Positions 8,080-19,664 of a DNA stretch of 64,000 bases are shown one piece after another. The stretch is taken from assembly GCA_031002005.1 (NCBI GenBank), contig CM061918.1:60393478-60457477 (forward strand), given 5' to 3'. The notes under the pieces are model-generated. The model was not told the DNA's origin and did no database searches. It was given only the letters and a program-made list of their open reading frames with translations. Position 1 is the first letter of the stretch. Every line of letters begins with the position of its first letter. A program made the position numbers and the translations under genes. The stretch comes from Vandiemenella viatica (lineage: Eukaryota; Arthropoda; Insecta; Orthoptera; Morabidae).

Positions 8080-10917
8080 AAACATACAATGTTATCACCA
8101 CTTTACTTATAAATTTTCTTAAAGGGTAATAGAAAATGTCAGCATCCGATGATTTTTGGGTAAAGGCACAATTATCATTAATTACACGTAAGTTTTAATT
8201 GACGATGGTAATCAGTTCAAGAAATACGACTGTCCTCGAGAAATTTTTCCGTCGACAGCTTTGGTCGTTACGATTTGGCAGCGCTACATACAGTTGGTCT
8301 CAGAGATGTACCGGTAAGACTACAGAAGAGTTTGTTATTTAATTTGAATGCGTATCCTTTTACCAATTCATAGGTCCTTGTAACATCTTTTCTCGTACTG
8401 TTAACACTGTCACGTGTTAATTTTACGCCCGCGCCCGTAAGGATTTCTCGTTAGGCAACACGTTGTACAGGAGCTTTACCGCGCCGACGCTAGATGTCCA
8501 GCGCGGCGCTTCGCAAAATACCTCGCTGACCTGCGCGCTGCCAATATCTCTGGCGATGCGGCTAGTCGCCAGCGAGACTTGAAACGTGTTAGTCGTGTCG
8601 TGTTTCGCGAGCTGAGGTTCGAAGTTTATTCAGGTTAGGTGCTGTTTGTTCGAGATGGAGCATTGTTCGCACTACAGATGACCAAACAGGTAACTATATA
8701 TTTTTTCCTTTTTTTTCACTGTTCTCTGCTGCAAAAGCAGAATAATACTTTTTTTTCATCCTCAATTCTGCGTCTTACTTAAAAGCGTAAAATATAGCAA
8801 TACATTTGAATGCTACGTCCATTGGTCTATTCTTCTTTGCGGTTGCGTTATTCAGATAGTACTGCCTGTCGATTATGAAAGCAGAATATTATTCTCTACA
8901 TGGGGACGCCGGAAAGAAAACTCATCGGTTCTATTCGTTTAATATAGCGACTGCCAACCGAACTAGAAACTTAGTTCAACATAAAAAAGAATCGCTTCAA
9001 ATTCGTGAGGTTAGAACGAGTTTTCTTTTTATCTAGTCATTAAGTTTCATAGAAGAATTTTTTTTTTGTTTAATTTCTTTATGCGAAAAACTCGTTCACC
9101 AAGATGATTTCTGTCAGGCTATAAAAAGACGGCAATAAATTTCATTGCTTAACTTGAAAGCTGTAGGAACAATAAAACTGCTGTCATATTATTAGTGACT
9201 GGCTGCTTTCTAGGAATACAGCATGTGTTTTGATGATGACAGAGATATTTTTCGCAATATAAAGTTTTTAACTTTTTAACTAAGACAGATACTTACCGTA
9301 CCTTATTAAAAGAAACTTTCGGAAATAAACCGTGTGATTATTTCTGGAAAAATATTCTCGTTGTAAATAAAGGGAGTAAAATAAATTCTTGTCATTTAGT
9401 AATCGAATGACCATAGTTGATAGTTTCCACATCTTCTGCGGAACCTATATTGTTTAAATTTGACACGTATCGCAATTTGTCTAATTTTTGGGTACCAGTT
9501 TTAGCTTGAGTAATTAAATCCTGAGTTTTAGAGTTACATATAGAAACAAGAGAGTTTTAGCGATAATATGTGGCTTGTTTCACATGAAATTCATGGTATT
9601 AGTGGATAATACTAAAATTTTGTTTCGTATGCAAGGATTAGACGAATCTCGAAAGTTTTTAGTACTTTGAACATAAGAACGTATTCTTCTGCAGCGTTTG
9701 ATGTTATTGCAATTTTTTCCCATAGTGATCGCACGAGTGTCACTTTTCAGTAAGGTGATTCTGTATGTAGTTCATGAAAGTGTGTTATCCTTGGGTCCGA
9801 AAGTACAAAGTTTGTTGTCTTGCAGCGTAATGTTCGAGAACAACTCCGCATTGCGCCGGAGCCGCTGTGCATTGTTCCACGCAATCGCGTGCGCAGAAAT
9901 AAAAAAGGATTTCGAAATCAACTCCACCGGTTACACAATGGCGCTATTTTTGTGGTGCTTTTCTCTAAAATAGTAACTAATTCCCGGTCGCGTGAAACAG
10001 TTTATCCAATTTACTGTCAGAACTGTGGAGGTAAATAAGGGGATTGTTAAGGTAGATAAGAGGCAGTCTGTAGATTTTTTCGTGAACAGTTGTAAACTTG
10101 GAGTAGCATTATTTACGTTAAGCTGCGACAATTTAATAACTCCGCAGTATGGCTTCGGCAGCTCTGTTGTGACCCACACGCGCAGCTGACCTGTTGCGAG
10201 GAATGCCTCTCCAAAATGTTCCACTTCTCCGGCAGCTTTCACAACGTATTGTCGCTGGATCCTCGTCCACTAACAGACGCCAATTGAATAACCGTTTTTA
10301 TTGCGAAATACTTTAATTTGAGTAATATTTCCTAGAATACGTGCCTTGCTTTCTCAAAATATTTGCAGTACCAAAAAATATTTTATTCATACAAATTTTT
10401 GATTCACAAATGAATGACGTTTGTGAGTTTTCTGGTAATACTGAAATATACGATACCACGAGCGCTTTTCGCCAAAGATCAGTTACTATTTCCATATACA
10501 AACCAAAGCACTTTGGGAAAAGACACTGGAAACATGGCATTCTTTGTATGCACATTGTTACGATATGAAGTTTAGTTTCACATTCTCTTTCGTGATTTTT
10601 ATCATCAATGCATTGTTACAGACTAGAATGATATTAGCTTATTCAGGTATATGTCAAGTAACCATTCACGCTGCCAACGGAAGAGTTGGAACAGGTTAGT
10701 TGTTATGCTATTAAATACTTTTGCTGCGTGAAAAATTCAAATAATTATTTGAATGTTAATGATGCTGGTACTTAGTATTGATGGAGTTACGAGTATCGGT
10801 GCATTTTTTTCTGTTGTATCAATGGATCTACAAGTTTTGATTTAGTAAAATGTTATTAGAAGACGGGTGGCGGGACTGCTATATATGTATATGTATATAT
10901 ATGTGTATATTAAGACT
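8080..10917. other. Low-repeat stretch containing a CpG-rich block; no recognised gene
   Basis: About 2.8 kb with little sign of known transposons, unusual for this window. It holds the promoter-like block at 8430-8695 and weak open frames at 9698-9973, 9820-10038 and 10313-10555. The 9820-10038 frame follows a tttgttgtcttgcag acceptor-like sequence and is GC-rich near its start. I recognise no protein, so any exon here is a guess. Confidence 0.4.
8430..8695 (+). promoter_or_regulatory. CpG-rich block ending in a strong splice donor: candidate promoter and non-coding first exon
   Basis: A GC- and CpG-rich island (many CGCG, GCGC) stands out against AT-rich flanks. It closes with AAACAG|GTAACT, a near-consensus splice donor at 8690, after which the DNA turns AT/T-rich. 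ATGs at 8655 and 8678 give only very short frames before or across the donor. This is the classical look of a TATA-less promoter with a 5' UTR exon, transcribed left to right. No downstream coding exon was recognised in the window. Confidence 0.35.
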
Positions 10918-11167
10918 GGATGGGCCAATTTTTGGTCGGTGAACTGTAACACTCAGGCTCTGGCGTTCGGGAGGACACAGGTTCGAATCCACATCCGGAC
11001 ATCCAGGTTTTCGATTTTCCACTGATTCCCGAAATCACTCGACACGATTGCCGCGATGGTTTCTTCAGAAGGCTGTGACTGAATTACTTCCCATTTCTTG
11101 ACACTCTAATGACCTGGAAGTTGACGAGGCGTGAAGCACTAAGCAAAATGGAAAAAAATAAAATAAA
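10918..11167 (+). mobile_element. SINE A, diverged
   Basis: Complete head to tail: cgttcgggaggacac and B box ggttcgaatccac (~10980), catccaggttttcg, aatcactcga, gaattacttccc, ending gacgaggcgtgaagcac plus an A-rich tail. A (TA)n/(TG)n microsatellite precedes it at ~10880-10910. Confidence 0.8.
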
Positions 11168-11985
11168 AAATATTGGCAGACGAATTAGTAGTAGTACGTG
11201 GAAGGGAAGGGAAGGTCATGATCACAAAGTATCAATTAATTTCCTCCAGCGAAATGGAGTGGCGAGTGAAATTCCGAACAACTGAAACAGCGAAGGAATT
11301 TAAGGTAAAAATTCGTGAAATGTTAAAGTGTGGTGTAGGAAGATTGTCACTGCAAATAGCGTGCTCCTTCGCACTAAAATAAATAATTGATTACCTTGTC
11401 GTAAGGGCTTTAGCATATTGTGTGGGTGTGTGTACGTGTGTCGGGGAGGGGGGGGGAGACGTGGGTTGGGATGGAGGACACCATATCTCGAATAATCTCA
11501 CGAGATTTGAAAAGCACTCGATTGTCAATCAATGTGATTAAATTTCAGTATTTTGTATAGCATGGTCATTTGTTCAGACTTTCTCGTTCCTAAACAATCC
11601 CTGTGTTTACACTGTTAAGCGAAAACCTATTAATGTGACTCCTGCATCGATGATGTATCCTTAATATAATAAAGCGCTTCTAACTCGAGACCAGGTAACC
11701 CGTTTACAAGCAGTTTAGTTTTAATTCGTTGGTTCATTATCCGGTTACGTGTTATTTTATGTTTTATTGCACTAATAGGTAAATTGGTATCTAGCTACGC
11801 TGATTTCACTTAAAGAAATCGGTAAGAACCTTCATGAAAGGGGCCCACTTCCGGAACTGTTAGAAGACAATAATTCAATGTAACTGAGATATGATAAGCG
11901 AATGTATATTCTTACTACGTTACTTACATAAAGCGTTATTCGTTGTAGGTGTCCGCTAATTTGCTTATAACTTTTGAAGCAACTA
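11168..11985. other. Unclassified spacer with a short GT/G-rich run
   Basis: Contains a gtgtgtgggtgtgtg...gggggggg tract at ~11420-11460. A 69-residue frame at 11173-11382 has no recognisable domain. Confidence 0.35.
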
Positions 11986-12150
11986 TCCAGAGCTAAGGAT
12001 TCGAGACCTCGTCCTCTCGAATGTGAGTTCGAAATTTCGTCCGGCCATCCAGACTTCAATTTTCCATGATTTCTGAAAATAATTCCAGGCGAATGCCGGT
12101 GTTTGTTCTTTCCCGTCTCTAGTGACGTCGACGAGGTGATTAAAAAAAAT
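11986..12150 (+). mobile_element. SINE A, 5'-degenerate
   Basis: Recognisable from gagttcgaaatt (B box remnant), catccagacttcaattttcc, ccaggcgaatgccgg and gacgtcgacgagg near 12130. Confidence 0.65.
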
Positions 12151-12376
12151 AGCCGTCACTCGAGATCACAGCTCCAAACCAGTTATATATAATATGTATG
12201 TGCATTAAATAGTTAGGTTTTAGTTTAAATAAAACTTTTGTTTACAAAGAGGCAAAAAATGTGATATATATGTATTTAAACCAAACTATTAATGATTGTT
12301 TATTCTGATTGCTGAAGTTATAACGAATTCACCAAAAGAAAGAAAAATCATTGGTTAAACTATTATCAACGTATAT

Positions 12377-12945
12377 AGGGTGTTACAAAAAGGTACGGCC
12401 AAACTTTCAGGAAACATTCCTCACACACAAACAAAGAAAATATGTTATGTGGACATGTGTCCGGAAACGCTTACTTTCCATGTTAGAGCTCATTTTATTA
12501 CTTCTCTTCAAATCACATTAAACATGGAATGGAAACACACAGCAACAGAACGTACCAGCGTGACTTAAAACACTTTGTTACAGGAAATGTTCAAAATGTC
12601 CTCCGTTAGCGAGGATACATGCATTCACCCTCCGTCGCATGGTATCCCTGATGCGCTGATGCAGCCCTGGAGAATTGTATCACAGCCGTCCACAATACGA
12701 GCACGAAGAGTCTCTACATTTGGTACCGGGGTTGCGTAGACAAGGGCTTTCATATGCCCCCATAAATGGAAGTGAAGAGGGTTGAGGTCAGGAGAGCGTA
12801 CTAACATACTAACGAAAGTAAAATGAGCTCTAACATGGAAAGTAAGCGTTTCCGGACACATGTCCACATAACGTATTTTCTTTGTTTGTGTGTGAGGAAT
12901 GTTTCCTGAAAGTTTGGCCGTACCTTTTTTGTAACACCCTGTATA
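12377..12945 (-). mobile_element. IS630-Tc1-mariner-type transposon with long TIRs, internally deleted (copy 1)
   Basis: The terminal inverted repeats are about 120 bp (GGGTGTTACAAAAAGGTACG at 12379; its complement ends near 12942), flanked by TA. Between them only the 3' end of a transposase gene remains, on the minus strand: RSPDLNPLHFHLWGH, then YATPVPNVETLRARIVD. The PDLNPLxFxLWGxxK block is the last catalytic region of a DDE transposase of this superfamily, so the N-terminal and central parts are lost. Another copy with the same deletion lies at 39658-40234. Non-autonomous. Confidence 0.85.
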
Positions 12946-12984
12946 GAAACTAAACAAAACCCATGTAGTTCCCCTCCATCCAAA

Positions 12985-13032
12985 TTTCGATTTTCTAAGG
13001 TTTCCCGAAATGATTCCAGAAGAAAAACGGGG
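12985..13032 (+). mobile_element. SINE A fragment
   Basis: Carries the family middle segment (catccaaatttcgattttc, gtttcccgaaatgattccag) only. Confidence 0.5.
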
Positions 13033-13069
13033 TATTTCCTCCAGGAGACCATGTCCGGATTCCTTTAAC

Positions 13070-13250
13070 TTTTTTTGCTTATGGCTTTTCACCTTGTCGA
13101 CGTTGTGGTCGGGAAAGGACTATACTCAAGGAAGAACCGTCATTTGCCATGGAAAACCTAAATGTGGATGACATTTGGGGGATACGAACCGGCGTTCTCT
13201 TCAATGCAAGGCCAGGGCGTTACCCCTCACTCACCACGCTTCCTTTCCAT
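13070..13250 (-). mobile_element. SINE A, minus-strand copy
   Basis: Starts with the complement of the 3' end (ttatggcttttcaccttgtcgacg) and ends at caccacgct, the complement of the head. It has internal losses. Confidence 0.7.
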
Positions 13251-13254
13251 TCGT

Positions 13255-13492
13255 TGACTTACGCCGAGGACAGTGCGTGAACAGAATTGCTCTGGCCTCG
13301 CATTAGGGAGGACGCGGGTTCGGTTCCCCGCCCAGCCATCCAGATTTTGGTTTTACAAGGTTTCCCGAAATTAATCGAGTCGGATTCGGGGATGGTTCCT
13401 TCAATAGGGGTTGGCCGAATTTCGTCTCTTTCCTTGTCTCTAATCATTTTTCACCTCTAATGATAAAGACGAGGCTTAAAATAATAATAAAA
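13255..13492 (+). mobile_element. SINE A, plus-strand copy adjacent to an opposite copy
   Basis: Contains ctctggcctcgcattagggagg, B box ggttcggttcccc, catccagattttgg and ends with gacgaggcttaaaataataataaaaa. With the minus copy at 13070-13250 it makes a head-to-head SINE pair. Confidence 0.75.
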
Positions 13493-16250
13493 AATCTGCA
13501 ATCGAGTTGATAAAACACAATGGAAAAACAATTACAAACGTTATTAATGGCCACTATATACATAATAATTGAACAACGGGCGCCCAAAATTTGTCATTGT
13601 TTATGACGTGGTCATTATCTAGTACAAGGTAGGGTTTTAATGGAGGTCATCTTTGCGGATGCGGGTGTTTTGCGGAAGTGGAGATGGAAAAATAATTTTA
13701 TAATTATTTAGATTTTAATATTTTATCAAAAATAAATTTAAAATAAAAAGTATATTTTTTATGCCAAATTCTACATTTTTTCACAACTAAAGTCTATTTC
13801 TATATAATACTGCCTGACTGATTTATTTTTTTGCCTAATCTTTCATCAACAAGAAACGTGGGATGATTTCACAAGTGAATTAAATTGTTTATGTAACTAC
13901 ACACGCGTCTAAAAAACAATCTTTGTCGTATGAACTTTGCGGAGTTCGCAGCTCAACTAATTCAAGTGTCAACAGTCTCTAAAGATCTAGCTGTTAGAGA
14001 GACGTTAAGCAGATAAAAAAAAAAAAAAAAAATCAAGCGTCGAGCACAAGACCACACCACCGCAATTTTCCGTGCCCGGCACCCGCCTTTCCACCGCTAT
14101 AGTAGCCCATTCACAGTCCAACTTGTAGTACCTACAATGATCCGATTTTCCGATAAAGTACTCTTGATGGGCCGTGAAAAGGATTACAGGACTACACGTA
14201 GGACGTGTTGGGTGTTGTTGGACTCCCAGTCAAACAACACGGGTCCTTGCAGTCCAAAAAACTACGGCGTTGGATCATGATTGGAGGAAACATCCTGCGA
14301 GTATGCGATAAGGACACTAGTATGTGGCGAGAAAGTACGAGTAGAAAGGATTGCCTGGAACATTTTTGGACCTGTTCAAGTAGCGTGAATGGGTGAGCGC
14401 ATCCTACGGTAGTTCTACGCGGATGCCCTATAACTTGGACTGTGAATAAACCGCTTACTTTACATGCAAGTCCAAACTTGTAACTTCGTCGCTTAGGTAG
14501 TAACACCGTTCAGTTAATTGTTACTTTTATTGCAAGAGCGTAAGAAAAAAACAAACAGGTTATTGTTAGCTAATCGACGATGGGCAGAATCTCATAAAAA
14601 GAAAAAAGAATAATATATATTGCAATATAAACATTCATTAAAAATTGCGGAATTGGAAGCGGAGGTAGAATTTCAAGCGAAAGTTCCGCACTTACGGATA
14701 TCTGTTACGTCCTTTGTATAAGGTACGGGGTCTATACTGTAAGCGGACACGAAATGCAATTTAGCAGGTGCTTTGTCTGCAGTTCGTGTTAAGTCTGACT
14801 CTCTTGCACGATGTCCCTCTTCTTCATCTTGTCTTTGGATCTTCCAGTGTCCAATCGTAACCTATTTAATGATTTAAAAGTGGTTCAAATTTCTTCATGG
14901 CGAGGAGGCAGCGTTTATTCAAGTTTTACCCATTCCGAATGGCTAAGGTACCTGATAGTCCATAGTTCTTCCAATTTCAAGATATTTTGAGGCATGTAGA
15001 AAACTGTTCCGCAAATCTGTAATAGCTCCGGAGGATCTGGAGACAGACTTTGAAGCTGGTGTGCCCATCTTTGTCGTGGATCATTCACAGCGTAAGTAAA
15101 CTACAAACCAGTCTATCGTTGTGGGTAATACACAAAAAAAGATAATAATCAAGTGTGTTCTTAACGGTCTGCTTACAGGTTTCTTCCTAAATACCTTACG
15201 GGTTATAAGCGGTACCTAAGATATCGGCAAATGATGTGGTTGATAAGAGTTTGAAAGAAGATTTTCTTTTACTGCTGCTTTGAGTCCATATTTATTAGTT
15301 TCATTCTTCCTGGATGGTGCCACGTCGTGGTATAAAGTGCAGATGTTTCGTGTTTATGTTCCTATATTTGAGTTGTGATTATGAGATCGTTTAAAACTCA
15401 CTTGAACTACAATTTCGCCCTAGAAGAAGGTTAGAAGAAGTTTGGCTGAAACGTTTGTAATTAACACCAGGTCGGACAACCATCCAGGGAGAGTGGAAAC
15501 CATTTATTACGGTCGCGGAAGTCTTCGATTTCATCCCTCTTCTTTATTTTCACCAGTACATCAGGAGAGGAAACATTTTTATCGACTGGAGATTTATAAC
15601 TCCGAGTTCCCCATGATACTGCCGTAATTTGTTGCAGAATATACTTATTCCCACTTCATTTGCCAGTGTTTCAAACCAACTCGTATCTGTGTTAATAAAC
15701 GTAACCGATGATTGAAGGGGGAACAACTAATGATTGAACTTGTAGTTCCTTGCCTTAATGTCGAACCGCTGTCATGCTTTAAACTACCTCGCAATTGTCT
15801 TCCGATTGAACTATACTCTGTTCACTCAGTACTGGCGGTTCGAGGTCATGATCCCATGGCTCCGCGTATCCGCTCATTACCCGTCCTCTCCGATCTGACG
15901 GCTGTGGCCAGGTAAGCGATTGGTAAATATCTCCTTCACATGTAGGGGTAATGGCAGCGGAGTGGGGGTAGAGCAGTGAGACCATAAGCCGTCTCTATTA
16001 ACTGAACGCGCTATAGCGGAACTGAAGCCACGAAACTAATCCACATTAGATTGTAGTAGCGAATTGATTAAATACAACCTGTCTCGCGATCTCTGTTATT
16101 TCCAGAAATAAACCTCCATTACAGAAGGGTTCCAATCAATAATTCAGGTTACCTGCAATATCGCCTCCAAGAATTAATAAGTAATTTATAGAGTATTACA
16201 GGACTTCTTTTTTAAATTCAAGACGAAAAAGACGAAAGTTGTTGGTGGTT
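13493..16250. other. Unclassified AT-rich region
   Basis: No host gene seen. It holds the hairpin-tail repeat at 13975-14031 and a pair of inverted 13-mers (TTCACAGTCCAA at ~14110 and its complement at ~14437) that may bound a small unclassified MITE. A short block at ~15940-16020 (gcggagtggg, tctctattaactgaac) recurs at ~46955-47030. Frames at 15442-15627 and 15712-15915 have no recognisable domain. Confidence 0.4.
13975..14031 (+). repeat. Hairpin-tail repeat, copy 1
   Basis: A ~45-bp unit with a stem GTCTCT ... AGAGAC around a loop, then gttaagcag and an A-run. Sister copies are at 25151 and 49880. The A tail suggests the 3' end of a retroposon. Confidence 0.6.
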
Positions 16251-16591
16251 AAACAAGGTAAATTTTAGCATAGGTAAGAGCACTGTGGTGTTCCTGTGGA
16301 TTTTCAGAAAGCTTTTGACTCTGTACCACATAACCGACTTTTAGCGAAGATTTGAGCGTACGGTCTATCTGATCAGTTTTGCGAATGGATACGCGATTTT
16401 CTAACTGGTCGGTCACAGTATGTCGTTGTTAACGGGGAAGCCTTTTCTAAGCTAGATGTTACTTCGGGCGTTCCTCAAGGATGTGTAATAGGACCACTTA
16501 TTTTCTTAATTTTTATAAACGATCTCGGTGACAACGTTAAATGCAGGATGTGATTTTTTGCTGATGATGCATTTATTTATAGGGAAGTGAG

Positions 16592-17020
16592 GTGCTCCGA
16601 CAGTTGCTTAGTATTCAGCGCGACCTGGATGTTATTTCGGAATGGTGTCGTAAATTGCAGCTTACACTTAACTGCAAAAAGTTCAAGGCAATGCACATAA
16701 GTAATAAAAAGACCCCGCTTGCTCAGGAGTACAAAGTTAACAATTCAGTTGTTGACACTGTGGATTCCCTGAAGTATCTAGGAGTAACAGTACAAAGCAA
16801 CATGAAATGGGACTTGCACATAACTTCCGTCGTAGGCAAAGCTAATTTTAAACTACGATTCATGAAATGGGACTTTCACATAACTTCCGTCGTAGGCAAA
16901 GCTAATTTTAAACTACGATTCATAGGTCGTATGTTGAGAAGTTGTAATGCTCATACAAAGCAAATAGCGTACAAAACACTAGTGCGTCCGCATTTGGAAT
17001 ACTGTATTGCTCGCAGCTGA
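16592..17020 (+). pseudogene. LINE reverse transcriptase C-terminal fragment with duplicated 20-residue segment
   Basis: 142-residue open frame from just after the FADD motif to the C-terminus. The 20-residue segment MKWDLHITSVVGKANFKLRF is followed directly by a second copy with F for L at position 5. Other LINEs have a single YLGVTV...DLHWxxHI segment here, so the duplication is specific to this copy or lineage. Confidence 0.75.
16801..16920 (+). repeat. 60-bp tandem duplication inside LINE coding sequence
   Basis: 16801-16860 and 16861-16920 are identical except one base (ttgc versus tttc). The period is a multiple of three, so the reading frame is kept. Confidence 0.95.
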
Positions 17021-17079
17021 ATTCAGTTTTAAAATAATTTAAGTTTCCTATACGAAGATTATGTTACTAGATAACCATA

Positions 17080-17326
17080 CACCGAGATGGGAGGAGGCCA
17101 ATATTGGCCTCCTACCTATCATTCGGGAGGACCGGGGTTAAACTCGGTTCGGCCATCCTGTCTGAGGTTTTCCGTGGTTTCCCTCAGACACTTAGGCGAA
17201 TGCTGGGATGGTTCCCTACAAGGCCACGGCCGACCTTCCATCCCCCTTCCCTCCCCGTAGTAGTAGATTGGCTGAAAAGAGTCCCCTATGACTCTCCAGC
17301 AGCCTTCTGCTGGGAGGAATGAAATC

Positions 17327-17360
<34 letters not shown>
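17080..17360 (+). mobile_element. SINE B (subfamily with a different 3' end), full length with target duplication
   Basis: The head resembles SINE A (attcgggaggaccgggg, B-box remnant ctcggttcggcc) but the 3' end reads gattggctgaaaagagtccc and ctgctgggaggaatgaaat before ~30 A. GATAACCATA flanks both sides (17070-17079 and 17361-17370), a clean target-site duplication. A second subfamily member is at 23400-23655. Confidence 0.9.
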
Positions 17361-17362
<2 letters not shown>

Positions 17363-17409
17363 TAACCATAGTTACGTAGCCAACAGCAATATACAGTATA
17401 TATCTATTG

Positions 17410-17600
17410 GTTATGGCTTTACACCTCGTCGACATTGAGGTCATTAGAGGCGGGAAAGAACTCGACCGTGGCCTTTTAAAGGAAGCATTCCGGCATTCAC
17501 CTGGAGTGATTTGGGGAAACCGTGGAAAACTCAAATTTGGATGCCTGGATGGGGATTCGAACCTGCGTCCTCAAGAGTGCGAGGCCAGAGAATATTAATC
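17410..17600 (-). mobile_element. SINE A, minus-strand, head-truncated
   Basis: Starts ttatggctttacacctcgtcgac and holds ggagtgatttgggg, ggattcgaacc (B box, complement). It loses identity before the terminal ccaccacgctcgg. Confidence 0.75.
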
Positions 17601-18490
17601 CAAAGGGTGTGGTGTTAATCTTTGATGTAATATGACCTTTGACGCCTATCTGTTCAGATTATCATTCATTGCTCTGTCCACCGTTCACGTACAGCCATAA
17701 GTAGACAAGTCATTTTTTTTTTTTGAGCTGTAATGCCAAATTAAATGTTTTTTTTTATATATATATCGAATTTAAATGTATTTTATATGGCATATAAACG
17801 TATGTTCAGGCCATTTTCCTAGTTTTGGTCATATTACAATAATATTTATGATCACATTTTGAGGAAAATCTTGTAATTTCTTAACAGTACCGGGAATTCA
17901 CTTGATGTAGATGAGAAGAAATTAGCATAATTATTCACAGAACTGTACTCCTATTATACGTTGGAGGATAAAAACAAAACTAATTGGCACTGAATAGGTC
18001 AGAATTCAGCAGTCAAGAATTAAAATTATGCATTATTGTTACTCTCTAAATATCTAATGTTCGGCTCGCTTTTTAATCTCGACAATGCAGCAGCAGCATC
18101 GCTTTTTCGATCCTTGTCAATCAATGTCACAATGAAATACTTCTGAAAATAATCCTGTCATCGTTAAATCTACAATGATTCAGCGAGTAGGCCACCCACC
18201 ATGCCGAAAACAAAATTTTCTGGAAGTGCGAAGTTATGGAGTTACGTTATGGAATTTGGATAAGAGATGGAACAGTTATTTTCCGTGAATTATGAGAGTT
18301 ATGTGAATTCAAAAAAAACGGTTAAAAATTTAATTTCCCAATGTTGTAGTGAGTGCAAGGAAGCAAATTATAATATATACATGAAAGCGTCATTACTAGA
18401 TAAAATAAATTATGTATAATTGAGCTTGTTTTGATGTATTGTAAATTTAAATGTTTGGTCATATTTTATTGTTTTTAAGTCATATTTACC
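17601..18490. other. Unclassified, strongly AT-rich sequence
   Basis: No coding, RNA or repeat structure recognised apart from a short (TA)n run at ~17758. Confidence 0.4.
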
Positions 18491-18499
18491 TGTTTTTAA

Positions 18500-18747
18500 G
18501 GTGTTTTTTTTGTTACTTGTGGCTTTACGCCTCGTCGATGGCTAAGGTCATTAGAGGCGGGTGGGACTGGGGAAAAGGAACGGGAAGGAATTCGGTCATG
18601 AACTTTTGAAGGAAGCATCCCGGCATTCGCCTGGAGTGATTTGGGGAAACCATGGAAAACCCAAATCTGGATGCCCGGACGGGGATTCGAACCCGCATCC
18701 TCCCGAATGCGAGGCCAGAACGTTAACCGTTCACCCACCACGCTCGG
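18500..18747 (-). mobile_element. SINE A, minus-strand, with target duplication
   Basis: Full length from the tail complement (ggctttacgcctcgtcgatgg) to caccacgctcgg. The B-box complement gggattcgaaccc is intact (~18682). TGTTTTTAA occurs at 18491-18499 and 18748-18756 as a probable target-site duplication. Confidence 0.85.
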
Positions 18748-18759
18748 TGTTTTTAATGT

Positions 18760-19505
18760 AATATTTGCCTGCATTTTTATCTATTTTTTGGTAATAAATA
18801 TCCGAACTTTAGTCATAAGACATTCTATAGCTTTAAGTTTCATTTTGTGAAAACTCCATCCGAATCGGTTCGTTAGTTTTTGCTTGATGCGTGGACAAAG
18901 AAAACTAACGAAGCGACCAATTACAGATTTGTGTACGTATAGATATTTTGTTCTCCCGAGAAACTTTCCTTAAATCTCAAGCAAAGTACCTGACACGTTC
19001 GTAATCTCAGATCATCAGTGACTTCATAGATGCAAACCAGTGGTATTTACGCTTTTGCTGGGTCACCTTCTGTGGAGATGTTCTACTTGTCGTAAAGTTA
19101 GCCACCTGGGGCTCGTTAATTACTGCCTCAGCACACCTGTAGACGCGGCTCCCAAAGTCTCTCTATTGATTGTCCTGGCAACACTGTCAGTATCGACCAA
19201 GACACATCGATACCGACACAAGAACCTCGAAATAATTTGACCACAGACTGCTATCGACGTCTGCTCCAGGAAAGAATGAATATCGGTATTTGAGAAATGA
19301 CTGCATATTGTAGCACAACATATACCACTACATTTACATAGTTATTTGAACAAATAGAATCGAAATTATCATTAGTTGTGTACTTCTCAAGCGAAATGAC
19401 TATAGTTTGCTTGTTAATAAATGGGTACAAAGATAAAGTAGGCTTGCTAATGGCATCCACATATCAACAACATTTTACCTCGATCGAAAATAATATCAAT
19501 TATAT
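18760..19505. other. Unclassified sequence
   Basis: Short frames at 19040-19240 and 19251-19460 show no known domain. The stretch at ~18845-18880 (ccatccgaatcggttcgttag) looks like transposon-derived sequence but could not be classified. Confidence 0.35.
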
Positions 19506-19664
19506 GAAACTAACAGGGCCGGCGCTAGGATTATCCGGCCCCGGATAAGCGTTCTTAGTCTCTCCCCTCCCACAACGAATTTTTTTTATTTTAATCTTTA
19601 TTATTATTATTTGTTTTTTGGGTGGGAGGGGTCAAAGCTAGTATGGTCTCAACGTTCTCAGCTT

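Larger units (their letters stand above)
16255..17030 (+). mobile_element. Non-LTR retrotransposon (jockey/CR1-like LINE), 5'-truncated reverse transcriptase
   Basis: In plus-strand order: VDFQKAFDSVPHNRLL (~16300-16350), EWIRDFLTGRSQYVVVNG (~16385-16440), SGVPQGCVIGPLIFLIFIND (~16465-16525), the catalytic FFADDAFIY (~16553-16580), LQLTLNCKKFKAMHISN, DSLKYLGVTV and HTKQIAYKTLVRPHLEY before a stop at ~17020. Stops after LLAKI and CRM and a frameshift near 16590 inactivate it. A 60-bp in-frame tandem duplication lies at 16801-16920. Confidence 0.85.

Noticed and set aside
9820..10038. Coding exon after a TTGCAG acceptor
   Set aside because: 72-codon frame with no recognisable domain, overlapping equally open frames on the other strand; kept only as a remark.
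14110..14449. MITE bounded by TTCACAGTCCAA inverted 13-mers
   Set aside because: Only 12-13 bp of inverted match and no target duplication; could be chance.
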